A stretch of 64,000 bases of DNA from Nostoc sp. CHAB 5824. Lineage in GTDB: Bacteria; Cyanobacteriota; Cyanobacteriia; Cyanobacteriales; Nostocaceae. Each line of letters starts with the position of its first letter. The first letter of the stretch is position 1. Made by a program: the position numbers and the translations under genes. The notes under the pieces are model-generated. The model saw nothing but the letters and a program-made list of their open reading frames with translations, did not search any database and was not told where the DNA came from. This document shows positions 50,879 to 60,587 of the stretch, in pieces. The DNA lies in the NCBI RefSeq assembly GCF_020829665.1, contig NZ_JAIVFT010000009.1, positions 244,892 through 308,891 of the forward strand, written 5' to 3'.

Positions 50879-52723
50879 TTACATATCTTGCTTATATTCT
50901 TCTAACAATTGCGGAATGTGATCATACCCATCGACACCGATAACTGCAATGATTTTAGGGCGATGTTGCTGTAATAACTTTTGGAAAACTTCTGCCCCTA
51001 TTTGCCCTTGTAAAATTGTCAGTAACCCTGCTGCTTGACGCCACTCACTAGAAGCTATTTGCTCCAAAAGATACATTCCTAAGCAGCCTGTATAAACAGT
51101 TTTTTCGGAATTTTGTAGATGATAATAAGCTTCTGCCAAATAAGCTAAATTCCGCCCTTGAAGATACAAATCACCGGAAACTTGCGCCGTTTTAAAGCCA
51201 TCTTCAAGATATTTAATTGCAGTTTGGTGTTCTCCAATTACTAGATAAGCAATTCCTAAGCTGCTGACACATAAGGCTTTACTTTGAAGATCGCCTAATT
51301 TTTCTGATAATTTTAAACCTTGTTCTAAATAGTTAATTGCGGCTTCATAGGTTTCTGGTTCTAAGTTTTCCATTTCCTGAGCTTGCATAACTTCGCTGTA
51401 ACCTAAATTTACCAGCGCGTTTGCTTCTCCTGTGCGATCGCCTGCTTGCCGACTTAGTATTAATGCTCGTTGACTGTAGTTAATTGCCTCAGCATAATTT
51501 TGCTGTTGCACATAGGTGCGGCTAAGGTGGTTGAGATTGGCAATTTCACAGGCGCGATCGCCTGCATTTCTCGCTATCTCCAACGCTTGCTGATGAAAAT
51601 CAATAGAGCGCTGGTATTGCCCTAAAGCACGCTGAGAATAGCCTAAAAGTGTCAGAATCCGCGCCTTTTCTTGGGTTCCCTCGCCCCGTCGCAATGGTTC
51701 ATCCAAATAATCTAGGGCATCTCGCAAATAAGTGCCAGTAAAAGAAGCAAAAATCCCGCCGTAAAAGGGAAAATACGGACGCTGGGCAAAGGTTCGCAAA
51801 ATCTGGAGCATGATTTGAGAACAGGCATCGCTGTATACTGTGCCAATGCTCCCAAAACCACTAGCTAACTGACTCCAAATCACTGCAAAGGTCAAGAATG
51901 TGGAAATAGACAACTTTGGCCCCGCTTTAACGTCGTAAGCTTGTTGGTCAAACCAGTTAATTAGTCCCCGTTGCAAGAACTGTAAAATCAATGCCATTTC
52001 CACCCAATCTCTAAGGGTGATACCCCGTTGTCCCTCGGCAAACTCTATTGCAGATTCTTCCCTAGCTAAGGTGCGAAGCAGTGCTTGGGGTAACTCACTA
52101 TTGAGTTGTTTCGCCCAACTTGCCCAAGGGCCACGTTCTCCCGGTACGCCGCCAAATCCCAGAGATTCTTTTTGCTCGTACATCCAACTGAGCAAGTTGT
52201 CTTGCAATCGCTGCCAAGAAGCTAAACCACGGGTAATCCCTTCAGAAAATTGTTGTAAATCAGCATCTGCCTGAGCAAATTGCTGTAATGCTTTTGATAA
52301 TTGCTGTAACTGTTGCAAATTTAGCGGATACTTCTGATTGGGGTCAGTAATCCGTATAAATGCCGCCAGACGCTCGTCAGCAGGGGCTGTGGTAATTTCT
52401 ATAACTGCGGAGGCGATCGCTTCTGTGGCTTTATTTTGCTCTTGCCAGCGTTGCCATTGACTTTGAATAGTTTTAATCGCTCTCAAACTCCGAGTAGCCT
52501 TGGCTTTTTTGAGTTCGTCTTTTTCACTATCGACTTGGCTTTGAAGAGCATTCAGGCGATCGCTCAAAACTAGCTCAAAGACTTCCCCTGTACCGGAAGT
52601 GATTCCTTTAAGCAGTATTTGATACACCTGTTCTACAGAGCTAATTTTGCCCTTGAGGGTGGTTTCGACAATTTCATCGATTAAGGCAAGATAGCGATCG
52701 CGCAATGGCAAAGAGTCTGGCAC
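50879..52723 (-). CDS. TPR-repeat protein of unknown function
   Basis: 614 residues. Residues 1-330 are helical and unrecognised (an N-terminal LIDEIVETTLKGKISSVEQVY and a long Gln-rich helical middle). From about 345 to 560 run tandem TPRs in the 36-42 residue Kinesin-light-chain-like style (LLGYSQRALGQYQRSIDFHQ, ALVNLGYSEVMQAQEM, SLGIAYLVIGEHQTAIKYLE). The final 40 residues include IIAVIGVDGYDHIP. Cyanobacteria encode many such proteins as protein-interaction scaffolds. No operon partners are visible. Confidence 0.75.
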   Translation of the reverse strand: MPDSLPLRDRYLALIDEIVETTLKGKISSVEQVYQILLKGITSGTGEVFELVLSDRLNALQSQVDSEKDELKKAKATRSLRAIKTIQSQWQRWQEQNKATEAIASAVIEITTAPADERLAAFIRITDPNQKYPLNLQQLQQLSKALQQFAQADADLQQFSEGITRGLASWQRLQDNLLSWMYEQKESLGFGGVPGERGPWASWAKQLNSELPQALLRTLAREESAIEFAEGQRGITLRDWVEMALILQFLQRGLINWFDQQAYDVKAGPKLSISTFLTFAVIWSQLASGFGSIGTVYSDACSQIMLQILRTFAQRPYFPFYGGIFASFTGTYLRDALDYLDEPLRRGEGTQEKARILTLLGYSQRALGQYQRSIDFHQQALEIARNAGDRACEIANLNHLSRTYVQQQNYAEAINYSQRALILSRQAGDRTGEANALVNLGYSEVMQAQEMENLEPETYEAAINYLEQGLKLSEKLGDLQSKALCVSSLGIAYLVIGEHQTAIKYLEDGFKTAQVSGDLYLQGRNLAYLAEAYYHLQNSEKTVYTGCLGMYLLEQIASSEWRQAAGLLTILQGQIGAEVFQKLLQQHRPKIIAVIGVDGYDHIPQLLEEYKQDM

Positions 52724-52960
52724 TTTAGCTACTAGAGAATGTCACGTCCATTCTAATTCTAGTCTGAGTTTGACCGAGTGGATTGGACGCCTGTAGGGCT
52801 TGAGAGCATTCAAGGGGTAGGCAATGCCTGACGGGCTGACTAATGTAGGGTGTTTATACAGATTATAGTGCGTCTAAAAAAAGTTAAGCAGAGATATTGA
52901 AATATCAATGCATTTGCTATACATTTTTTATGTAAGTTTTAATTTTTAGAGGTTTAACGA

Positions 52961-53197
52961 GTGGTTATTAAAATTTTAGAATTAGGTCTTCTGACGGAGC
53001 TTACTGAAGAAGAAGAAGAAAGCTGTAAAGGAGGTATTGGAGAGACAGTTAGTAGCGTTACCGAAGCCGTAAAGACAACCGTTAATAACACGACTGATAC
53101 TACCGTTCCTTTGACCATAAGTGGTGTTAAGGATGCTGTGGCACTCACTACAGCTCCGGTAATAACTGTTTTGCCAACACCTTTGGAAACAACATAA
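52961..53197 (+). CDS. Candidate double-glycine leader peptide (RiPP/bacteriocin-like precursor)
   Basis: From GTG 52961, with GAGG eight bases upstream, the 78-residue peptide reads VIKILELGLLTELTEEEEES, then CKGGIGETVSSVTEAV. The hydrophobic-acidic helix followed by GG (residues 24-25) is the usual form of a leader cut by C39 peptidase-containing ABC exporters. The core after GG is Thr/Val-rich with several repeated VTT/NTT steps and no Cys or aromatic residues. A strong terminator lies 160 bases downstream. No export or modification gene is adjacent, so it would rely on distant partners. Confidence 0.55.
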   Translation: MVIKILELGLLTELTEEEEESCKGGIGETVSSVTEAVKTTVNNTTDTTVPLTISGVKDAVALTTAPVITVLPTPLETT

Positions 53198-53353
53198 TTA
53201 GTATAAGCTGCTACTAGTAATTTTTTAAGATAGAAAGCAGCTATTCTTCCTACGTTTAACAAGGTGGCATTGAAACAAGAACCAGAGAAGACAGGAAATT
53301 TCTTCGGCTTTGTGCCTTGTATCTAATGCACTTTCCGCTAATACAAATTTTCT

Positions 53354-53391
53354 ACTTTAGTTGTGGCTCTAAACCCACAACTAAAGTTTTT
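53354..53391 (+). terminator. Intrinsic terminator after the leader-peptide gene
   Basis: Perfect 13-bp stem (ACTTTAGTTGTGG with CCACAACTAAAGT), 8-base loop, then TTTTATT. It gives the peptide gene a compact single-gene transcript of about 430 bases. Confidence 0.75.
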
Positions 53392-53664
53392 ATTAATAAC
53401 TCTTTCCTTCTGCCCTCTGCCTTTTTGTGTAATGTCCTGCGGGAGGCGATCTGCCCACAATACTCTAAACGAAGTTTTTCACTTAAGTTTGATCATATCT
53501 AAATTAATTAACTGTTCTCTCCAAAGTTGGTTTTCTGTTGCTACTTTTACAGCAATTTTTTAGCTACTTCCTCTTTCTCAGCAAAAGCAATAACGTTAGT
53601 TACCAATAAGTCCTAATAAAAAAAATAAAGCAAATGTAATGTGCTTTGATATTTTTTAAATTAT

Positions 53665-56600
53665 TCAAGTACGTCCGGTGAGATTGGCAACTACAGCTGC
53701 TAACTCGGCCGGATTGACTGGCTTGGGGACATGGAGTTGAAAGCCTGCTAACAGCGCTTGCGTGCGATCTTCAGCCCTGGCATAGGCTGTCAGCGCCACT
53801 GCTGGAATCCGTCCTCCTTGCTCTGTTGGTAGCGCCCTCACTTGACGAATTAGTGTGTAGCCGTCTTCTTGTGGCATACCAATATCGCTTACCAGTATAT
53901 GGGGGCGAAATTGTTGCAGGGCAAGCAGTGCATCACTTGCAGATGGAGCAGCCATGACTTGGGCACCATACTGTCCCAGAATTGTGGTGAGCAAATGACG
54001 CGCGTCTGCCTCATCATCGACGATCAGCACCCGCAAGTCATCTAGCCTCGGCAGGTAATTATTAACCTCTTGGGTATCCACGCAAGATGAAAGCTGCTCT
54101 ACGGTATTAGTCTCTACATAAACGGCTTTCATTGGCAGATTAACAATAAATGTCGCCCCCCGTTCAATTCCTAGACTTTCGGCAGAGACTGTGCCGCCGT
54201 GCAATTCTACTAAGTGGCGGACGATCGCTAATCCTAATCCTAATCCACCATGCGATCGCGTGATCGAACTGTCTGCTTGGCGGAAGCGTTCAAATACATG
54301 AGGCAGGAATTCGGCAGCAATTCCCACTCCTGTATCACTCACCCGAATTTGCACATGGGATTCAATTCGCTCCAATTGCACATCAATTCTTCCACCCTTG
54401 GATGTAAATTTGACGGCGTTAGAGAGCAAATTCCACACAACCTGTTGCAAGCGGTTAGCATCGCCCACAACTACCCCTAATTCAGGGTCGAATTTACACT
54501 TGATGCTAATCTCTTTGGCCTGGGCTGCTGGGTACACAGTATCGATTGCTGCCTCTACAAGTGGTACAAGTTTTACCCGATGCACGTTTAAATGAAGTGT
54601 GCCTTTAATAATCCGCGAGACATCTAGGACATCTTCGATTAGTTGAGCTAGGGATTTGGTGTTACGCTCAATTGTCTCTAGTGCTCGGCCAGTGGTAGCC
54701 TCATCAAACTTGCGGCTTCTAAGTAGCTGCGTCCAGCCCAATATGGCGTTTAGGGGTGTGCGGAGTTCGTGGGAGAGTGTGGCGAGAAATTCATCTTTCA
54801 TGCGGTTTGCAGCTTCTGCATCGGCACGTGCTGTCTGTTCGCGCTCAAGCAATTGTTCGCGTTCTTGCTCTGCTTGCTTGCGCTCGGTAATGTCAATCAT
54901 GAATCCATGTAGTAACTGCGGCCCATTTTCATCCCGCACCACATTCACAATGTCATACAACCACACGACTCTGCCATCAGCAGCCAACATTCTGTATTCA
55001 AATTCGTAATTATTTAGTGATAGGGAAGATTCTAAGCAATACTGGATAGCCCACTCCCCATCTTCTGGATGCATGTGTTTTGCCCAGAAATTATCGGTGT
55101 ACCAGTCTGACAATGGATAGCCAAGAATCTCAACTGTTTGCGGCCCTACATAAGTAAAATTCCCAGTAGTAGCATTTACTTCCCAAGGAATTACCCGGGC
55201 TTTTTCTGTGAGTGTCTTTAACCGTTTCTCGCTCTGTTTGAGAGCGGCTTCTGCTAATTTGTGAAGTGTAATATCTGTGGTTAGGGCAACAAATCCTTCA
55301 ACTTTTCCCTGCTGACTGAACTGGGGAACGTAAGTGACATTTACGTAATGATTTGTGCCATCTTTATCGGGTAATTGGGTTTCGTAAGTTACTTGCTCTC
55401 CTGAAAGTACCGTTTCTACATAAGGAAGAATTGACTGATAAACCGACTCTCCCAGAATTTCTCTAATGTGTTTACCATAAATTTTAGAAGCAGGAAGCCC
55501 AAACCAGTCTTCATATCCCTTGTTATTAAAGCGATAACGCTGCTCCTTATCAACATAAGAAATCTGGGCGGGCACAGCATTTGTAATTAGGCGCAGTTGA
55601 TCTTCTCGCTGACACAGTGCTGCTTCTGCTTGCTTGCGTTCTGTGATGTCGCGTTGAGTTCCCCATGCTCTGACTAAAAGGCCATTTTCGACAATTCCCA
55701 CCAGATTATTCAGAAAATATTTGGAATTCCCTTGCTTATCTATTTCATGGGACTCTGCATCGATTAATCGGTAGTTAGAACGGATAAAATTACGCAGGTA
55801 TGCAATATTATGTGGATCTGAGGGAACAACAAAATCTGTTAACCTAACGCCGATAATTTCTTTTGAATGAGAATACCCATACATCTGCGCCATAACATTG
55901 TTGCATTCTGCTAAGTAACCATACTGGTAAAAATGCTGGATTTGCTCCTCTTCTGGACACTCTGGCGAAATTGGCACTTCCAGTTCCATGCACCAAATAC
56001 CTTCTGAACTCTGTTCTAAAAAAGCGCGGTAGCGTTCTTCGCTTTTGCAAAGGGCAAGCTCTACTTGTTTGCGTTCGCTTAAATCAAGTACAAAACAAAT
56101 AACATCCTCTGGATTATTTTCTAACAAAGCGCAACCTAACAGGATGGGAACGCGGCTGTTATCTTTACGGATGTATTCGTTCTCAAAAGGCTGACACACG
56201 CCTTTGGTTTTGAGTTCTGTGTAGGCGTAGCCCGCCGTAGGCATCGCGCGATCGTTGGCTTCAATATATTCTGGTGGTATCATGTCGCGCCATCGAAGCC
56301 CTGCTAGCAAATCCTCTTGCGAATAACCTACTATTCGTAAAAAAGCATCATTAGCCTCTGCGATCGCTCCATCCATATTGGCTACAATTACCCCAATGAT
56401 GTTGGAATCTACCAATCTTCTAAACCTTGCCTCGCTCACTTGTAGCTTCTGCAAACTCATTTGAAGATGTTGTTTAGCAGTGCCTAACTCTGAGTTCAGC
56501 AAGCTGATAAGTGTTGTCACCAGCCCAAACAAGCCTAACCGCAGTATGCTGTCTACACTCGTAACAAAGAGCGAAAACACTGGCTCTAAGAAAAAGTAGC

Positions 56601-56892
56601 TGACGGCTAAAGTAGACAAAGCAGTAGCCAGCAACCCTGCTTTCATACCGCTATACCAGGCACTAACCGTTACGGCAGCAAAAAACAGCAGAAAAATATT
56701 TGATTTCAGTAGTGGCTGTAGCAATAGTGTTAGTAGCAATGCGGTACTAACAGTCAATAATGCCACAGCATAAGGTGTTAGAAGGGAACGTATTCCTTTC
56801 AATGTGGCTTCTCCTTTTATGCAGCTAGCTAAAGGATTATTCCCAAAATCAGCTAGACAATGCGACGCCGAACAGCCCGTCGTAGACATCAC
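53665..56892 (-). CDS. Hybrid histidine kinase with KdpD-like membrane domain and PAS array
   Basis: A 1,075-residue kinase. Four membrane helices (about 38-115, DUF4118/KdpD-type), then PAS/PAC modules at about 150-280, 285-420, 425-545 and 560-680, HisKA (FLATLSHELRTPLNAILGW, phospho-His), HATPase (VVWNLLSNAVKF, DTGVGIAAEFL, SHGGLGLGLAIVR) and a C-terminal receiver (VLIVDDEADARHL, LVSDIGMPQ with phospho-Asp, HVPKPVNPAEL). The long start ATG 56892 lies in a repeat; TTG 56802 with AAGGAG eight bases upstream is a good alternative. In the first PAS module, residues MPTAGYAY are encoded by a 24-bp repeat (56222-56245). Confidence 0.9.
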   Translation of the reverse strand: MMSTTGCSASHCLADFGNNPLASCIKGEATLKGIRSLLTPYAVALLTVSTALLLTLLLQPLLKSNIFLLFFAAVTVSAWYSGMKAGLLATALSTLAVSYFFLEPVFSLFVTSVDSILRLGLFGLVTTLISLLNSELGTAKQHLQMSLQKLQVSEARFRRLVDSNIIGVIVANMDGAIAEANDAFLRIVGYSQEDLLAGLRWRDMIPPEYIEANDRAMPTAGYAYTELKTKGVCQPFENEYIRKDNSRVPILLGCALLENNPEDVICFVLDLSERKQVELALCKSEERYRAFLEQSSEGIWCMELEVPISPECPEEEQIQHFYQYGYLAECNNVMAQMYGYSHSKEIIGVRLTDFVVPSDPHNIAYLRNFIRSNYRLIDAESHEIDKQGNSKYFLNNLVGIVENGLLVRAWGTQRDITERKQAEAALCQREDQLRLITNAVPAQISYVDKEQRYRFNNKGYEDWFGLPASKIYGKHIREILGESVYQSILPYVETVLSGEQVTYETQLPDKDGTNHYVNVTYVPQFSQQGKVEGFVALTTDITLHKLAEAALKQSEKRLKTLTEKARVIPWEVNATTGNFTYVGPQTVEILGYPLSDWYTDNFWAKHMHPEDGEWAIQYCLESSLSLNNYEFEYRMLAADGRVVWLYDIVNVVRDENGPQLLHGFMIDITERKQAEQEREQLLEREQTARADAEAANRMKDEFLATLSHELRTPLNAILGWTQLLRSRKFDEATTGRALETIERNTKSLAQLIEDVLDVSRIIKGTLHLNVHRVKLVPLVEAAIDTVYPAAQAKEISIKCKFDPELGVVVGDANRLQQVVWNLLSNAVKFTSKGGRIDVQLERIESHVQIRVSDTGVGIAAEFLPHVFERFRQADSSITRSHGGLGLGLAIVRHLVELHGGTVSAESLGIERGATFIVNLPMKAVYVETNTVEQLSSCVDTQEVNNYLPRLDDLRVLIVDDEADARHLLTTILGQYGAQVMAAPSASDALLALQQFRPHILVSDIGMPQEDGYTLIRQVRALPTEQGGRIPAVALTAYARAEDRTQALLAGFQLHVPKPVNPAELAAVVANLTGRT
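56222..56245. repeat. 24-bp mobile-looking repeat, in-frame copy in PAS domain
   Basis: TAGGCGTAGCCC-GCCGTAGGCATC on the plus strand; on the coding minus strand it gives MPTAGYAY between ANDRA and TELKT. A near-identical copy breaks the NB-ARC gene at 62747-62770, and a partial copy lies at 56874-56890. Confidence 0.75.
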
Positions 56893-57559
56893 TCAACACC
56901 TATTATGCATTGGAAAAATACATACATAAGCAGTTAGTTGCTGTGAATCTATCTAAAGTAGTAAAATTTAGTTTTACCAAAGGTTTAGTAACCTGATAAG
57001 CGTCGCTCTAATTATATATTTATACTTTTTTGCTATCCATCAATAAGCATAGATATGTTAAGTTTTAAATTCATTCAGTTTAGGATATAAGTCACCGTTT
57101 ATCCTTTGCCTTTAACCTGAATTAAACTTCGGTTTTTCAATAAGTATTTATCCTTCAAATGTTGATAAATGCTTTCAAAAACATTGATAATAGCTGTTAT
57201 ATAATTTAATTTCATACAAATTTTTAAAGCCTATATCTTGCCTTATAGATGGAGAGTTCTCCAAATAAAAAGCGAGCAAACTTAAGCCAGCAATCCGCAG
57301 AACCTGAGCCTGTAATTGTTGGTATTGCTTTATTGTAGGGTTCGGTAAAGCCATTGTTTATTTGCCGATGGGATATTCATTGACAAATGAACGCATCTAG
57401 TTAAGTTTTGTCAGAGTTACTTGGATGAATTATGCACTTTTTGCGTTATTAGTAATCAAGGGAGTGGGGAGATGAGGGAGCAAGGGAGCAGAGTTTTTCC
57501 CTCTGCAAGAGCAGCACCCCGCCCCTCTGCCTCTTTTCAATGCCCAATGCCCAATACTC
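56893..57559. other. Long AT-rich intergenic region
   Basis: About 670 bases without a convincing gene. It must contain the leftward kinase promoter and the rightward promoter of the helicase operon. A 29-codon frame from ATG 57249 (ESSPNKKRANLSQQSAE) has protein-like composition but is too short to call. Tandem TGCCCAA units lie just before the next start codon. Confidence 0.45.
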
Positions 57560-59185
57560 ATGGCTCGTACCCCTACATTAAATTTTGATCGTGGCACATT
57601 AATTTTGCATCCACCACCACGCGGCAAAGGTTGGATGGACTATGCCACATGGGATGATAGAGTTGAAAAATTCCGCATTCCAGCAATTAGATACCGATCG
57701 CTAGTGGAAGCACTACAAGCGGAAGATGTTAATTTTATCGATGAGGCAAAGCAATTTTATCCTGTAGATTTGGTTCCGAGTCTGGAAATGGAACCCTATC
57801 CCCACCAGATTGAGGCGCTAGCAGCTTGGAAACTGGCGGGTAGACAAGGAGTTGTTGTGCTTCCCACGGCGGCGGGAAAGACTTATTTGGCGCAAATGGC
57901 GATGCAGTCAACGCCGCGCACGACGCTAATTGTGGTGCCAACTTTGGATTTAATGCATCAGTGGTATGCACACTTGGTAGCAGCTTTCCCCGATGCTGAG
58001 GTGGGATTGCTGGGGGGTGGTTCGCGGGATAGAACAGCCATCTTAGTTGCAACTTATGATAGTGCAGCAATTCACGCTGAGACGTTGGGGAATCAATATG
58101 CGTTGCTTGTTTTTGATGAATGTCATCATTTACCCACAGATTTTAATCGGGTGATTGCTGAATATGCGATCGCACCTTATCGCCTGGGACTCTCCGCTAC
58201 ACCAGAACGTACCGATGGTAAACACGCTGAGTTAAATATCCTCATTGGTCAAGAAGTATATCGCAAACGCGCCGAAGATTTGGCAGGGAAGGCGTTAGCA
58301 GAACATGAAATTGTCCAAATTAAAGTAAAGTTATCGCAACTTGAGCGGGAAAGATACAATCAACTAATTCAAACCCGCAACGACTTTTTAAAGCAATCTC
58401 GAATTTCTTTAGGCAGCCTTCAAGGTTGGCAAATGTTTGTGCAAATGAGTGCTAGATCGCAATCTGGACGTAGGGCGATGTTAGCGCATCGAGAAGCGAA
58501 AGATATCGCTTTGGGTACTGATGGTAAATTGCGAATTCTGATTGATTTATTGGCAGAACATTATCCAGCAAGAATTTTGATTTTTACTGCTGATAATGCG
58601 ACGGTTTATCGCATTTCTCAAGAGTTGTTAATTCCGGCAATTACTCATCAAACTCCTGTGAAAGAACGGCATGAGATATTAACAAAGTTTCGAGAGGGTA
58701 AATATAATACTTTGGTTGCTTCTCATGTGTTGAATGAAGGTGTTGATGTACCTGCGGCTTCTGTGGCAATTATCTTATCGGGAACGGGTTCGGCTAGAGA
58801 GTATACTCAGCGATTGGGGAGGGTTTTACGGAAGGGAAATATTGAGAATAAACAGGCGATTTTATATGAGGTAGTGGCGGAGGATACGAGTGAGGAAGGG
58901 ACTTCGGCTAGGCGAAGAGGGGAGAGGATAAGGGGACAAGGGGACAAGGAGACAAGGGGACAAGGGGACAAGGAGACAAGGGGACAAGGGGAGAAGAAAG
59001 GGAATTTGCAGGTTGTGTATGGGAGTGGGAAGGAAAGGAGTTTGAAGGCTGCGGAACAGTTAGAAATTAATTATTCAACCGGAAGTTCAAAATCTAAAAT
59101 CCAAAATTCAGCAGATGTTACCGACAGATTTACTGATGCATCGCCAAAACGGGGAGGAGATCATCCCGAAGAGACTGAAGATTGA
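57560..59185 (+). CDS. XPB-like superfamily 2 DNA helicase
   Basis: 541 residues. An N-terminal damage-recognition-like domain (TLNFDRGTLILHPPP), then the helicase core: YPHQIEALAAW, VVVLPTAAGKTYLAQ (Walker A), VVPTLDLMHQWY, LVFDECHHLP (DECH box), GLSATPERTDGKH, a thumb-like helical region (about 240-320), LVASHVLNEGVDVP and YTQRLGRVLRKG (motif VI). This is the archaeal/bacterial XPB pattern. The C-terminus carries octamer-encoded repeats (RGQGDKET) and then a loose tail. It overlaps the Bax1-like gene by 71 bases, forming the known helicase-nuclease pair. Probably a repair or defence machine that unwinds bubble DNA. Confidence 0.9.
   Translation: MARTPTLNFDRGTLILHPPPRGKGWMDYATWDDRVEKFRIPAIRYRSLVEALQAEDVNFIDEAKQFYPVDLVPSLEMEPYPHQIEALAAWKLAGRQGVVVLPTAAGKTYLAQMAMQSTPRTTLIVVPTLDLMHQWYAHLVAAFPDAEVGLLGGGSRDRTAILVATYDSAAIHAETLGNQYALLVFDECHHLPTDFNRVIAEYAIAPYRLGLSATPERTDGKHAELNILIGQEVYRKRAEDLAGKALAEHEIVQIKVKLSQLERERYNQLIQTRNDFLKQSRISLGSLQGWQMFVQMSARSQSGRRAMLAHREAKDIALGTDGKLRILIDLLAEHYPARILIFTADNATVYRISQELLIPAITHQTPVKERHEILTKFREGKYNTLVASHVLNEGVDVPAASVAIILSGTGSAREYTQRLGRVLRKGNIENKQAILYEVVAEDTSEEGTSARRRGERIRGQGDKETRGQGDKETRGQGEKKGNLQVVYGSGKERSLKAAEQLEINYSTGSSKSKIQNSADVTDRFTDASPKRGGDHPEETED
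58930..58993 (+). repeat. Octanucleotide tandem repeat in the XPB gene
   Basis: Eight tandem units of AAGGGGAC or AAGGAGAC. Three units make one reading-frame cycle of eight codons. Loss or gain of units not in threes would shift the frame over the last 64 codons and across the start of the overlapping nuclease gene. Confidence 0.85.
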
Positions 59186-60329
59186 TCAAAAAACTTCGGA
59201 GTTGGCAATTGAGTTAATTAATTATTTTCAATCAGCAGTAGGGAAAACTCAAGGTGTGCTTGAGCGACAACTGACTGATTTTGAAGGAGATTCTACAGAT
59301 TATCGGGTGAAGCGGGGATTAGCTTATATTCTCAAAAGCAGTTTTTGCACTTTTGAGGTGGTTAGTCCTTTGGAACCACAAATGTTAAGAGAACGAGTGT
59401 TTTCGCAAGCTGCAAAGTCTGTTTCTAGCCGAGAATCAACACAACTTACTCTGAGCAAAATTGCTGATGAGTTAACTCAAGAACTTGAGCGGGAAGTTTT
59501 ATTAGAACAGGTTCGGAATGGACTCTATGCTGATTTATCTGAAAATAAGATTTTGACAGTTTTTGATGCACCAACAGCGCCAGATTTGTTAAATCGATAT
59601 AACTTATCTCAAGTGCAGGGTGTGTTTTATAAAGCCAGCCAACTTGTATTAAATGCTCATCGGAATGTTCCTGGTGAATATAAGCTGTTATTTCGCTATC
59701 TGAAGTTATTTCAATTGATGGCTTATATTGAGGGTGATGCTGACCACGGGTTTACAATTACCATTGATGGGCCGACGAGTTTGTTTAATCCTAGTACACG
59801 ATATGGGTTAGCGATCGCTAAACTTATTCCTGCTTTACTTCACGTTACTAAATGGAGTCTTTCGTCGATTCTCCAAACCCGCGACGCATATACAAATACT
59901 TGGAAGACTGGACGTTTCACTCTCAATTCCGAATGTGGTTTGGTATCCCACTATCCACCAGGTAAGCCCTACGATAGTATGCTAGAAGCATCTTTTGCTG
60001 ATAAGTGGGATGCCTTAAAAAGTGGTTGGGCATTAGAGCGAGAAGTTGATTTGATACCAATTCCCGGTAGTGTGATGATTCCCGATTTTCGCTTGGTGCA
60101 TTCTGATGGACGCACCTTCTTATTAGAAATTGTTGGTTATTGGCGGCCAGAATATTTACAGAAAAAGTTTTCTCAGGTGCGGCGGGCTGGACGTGATGAT
60201 TTAATTTTAGCAATTTCCGAGCGACTTAATTTAGAAAAGGCGGGAGTAAAATTAAATGATGTCCCCGCGAGAATTGTTTGGTTTAAAGATAAATTATTGC
60301 CGAAAGCTGTATTAGCTGTGATGGATTGA
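59115..60329 (+). CDS. Bax1-like nuclease (DUF790), partner of XPB
   Basis: 404 residues matching the DUF790/Bax1 family: a long helical N-terminus (PKRLKIDQKTSELAIELINYF, LERQLTDFEGDSTDYRVKRG), a central part (FDAPTAPDLLNRYNLSQVQGV, YKLLFRYLKLFQLM, STRYGLAIAKLIPALL) and a C-terminal PD-(D/E)XK-type nuclease (SMLEASFADKW, then IPDFRLVHSDGRTFLLEIVGYW with catalytic Asp and Glu). In archaea, Bax1 binds XPB and cuts on the 3' side of bubble DNA. The start overlaps the XPB gene, so translation is coupled. Confidence 0.88.
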   Translation: MLPTDLLMHRQNGEEIIPKRLKIDQKTSELAIELINYFQSAVGKTQGVLERQLTDFEGDSTDYRVKRGLAYILKSSFCTFEVVSPLEPQMLRERVFSQAAKSVSSRESTQLTLSKIADELTQELEREVLLEQVRNGLYADLSENKILTVFDAPTAPDLLNRYNLSQVQGVFYKASQLVLNAHRNVPGEYKLLFRYLKLFQLMAYIEGDADHGFTITIDGPTSLFNPSTRYGLAIAKLIPALLHVTKWSLSSILQTRDAYTNTWKTGRFTLNSECGLVSHYPPGKPYDSMLEASFADKWDALKSGWALEREVDLIPIPGSVMIPDFRLVHSDGRTFLLEIVGYWRPEYLQKKFSQVRRAGRDDLILAISERLNLEKAGVKLNDVPARIVWFKDKLLPKAVLAVMD

Positions 60330-60344
60330 ACAAGGAGAAATGGG

Positions 60345-60587
60345 ATGAAAACTATAGAAACAATTGCCACGGTTACCAAAGATGGTAAGATTACAGCGCA
60401 ATTACCATTGGATATTCCAGAGGGTGAGCATCAGGTGGTAATAGTAATTGATGAGAAGCCTTTGGTTAAGGAAGCAGAGAGGAAAGAAAAGCGTCCTCCT
60501 CTAAACTTTCCAGTGCATAATTATGGCCCTTGGCCTGAAAATATTTCTTTAAGACGTGAAGATATGTATGGTGATTGGGGGCGGTAA
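60345..60587 (+). CDS. Antitoxin-like protein of a PIN toxin pair
   Basis: 80 residues, 15 bases after the Bax1-like stop, with AAGGAG upstream. It begins with a beta-rich piece (TVTKDGKITAQLPLDIPEG) and ends with FPVHNYGPWPENISLRREDMYGDWGR, the toxin-binding tail seen in VapB-like antitoxins that pair with PIN proteins. The toxin start lies within its 3' end. Confidence 0.8.
   Translation: MKTIETIATVTKDGKITAQLPLDIPEGEHQVVIVIDEKPLVKEAERKEKRPPLNFPVHNYGPWPENISLRREDMYGDWGR

Noticed and set aside
57249..57338. 29-codon ORF as a small protein gene
   Set aside because: Too short and no clear ribosome binding site; conservation cannot be judged here.
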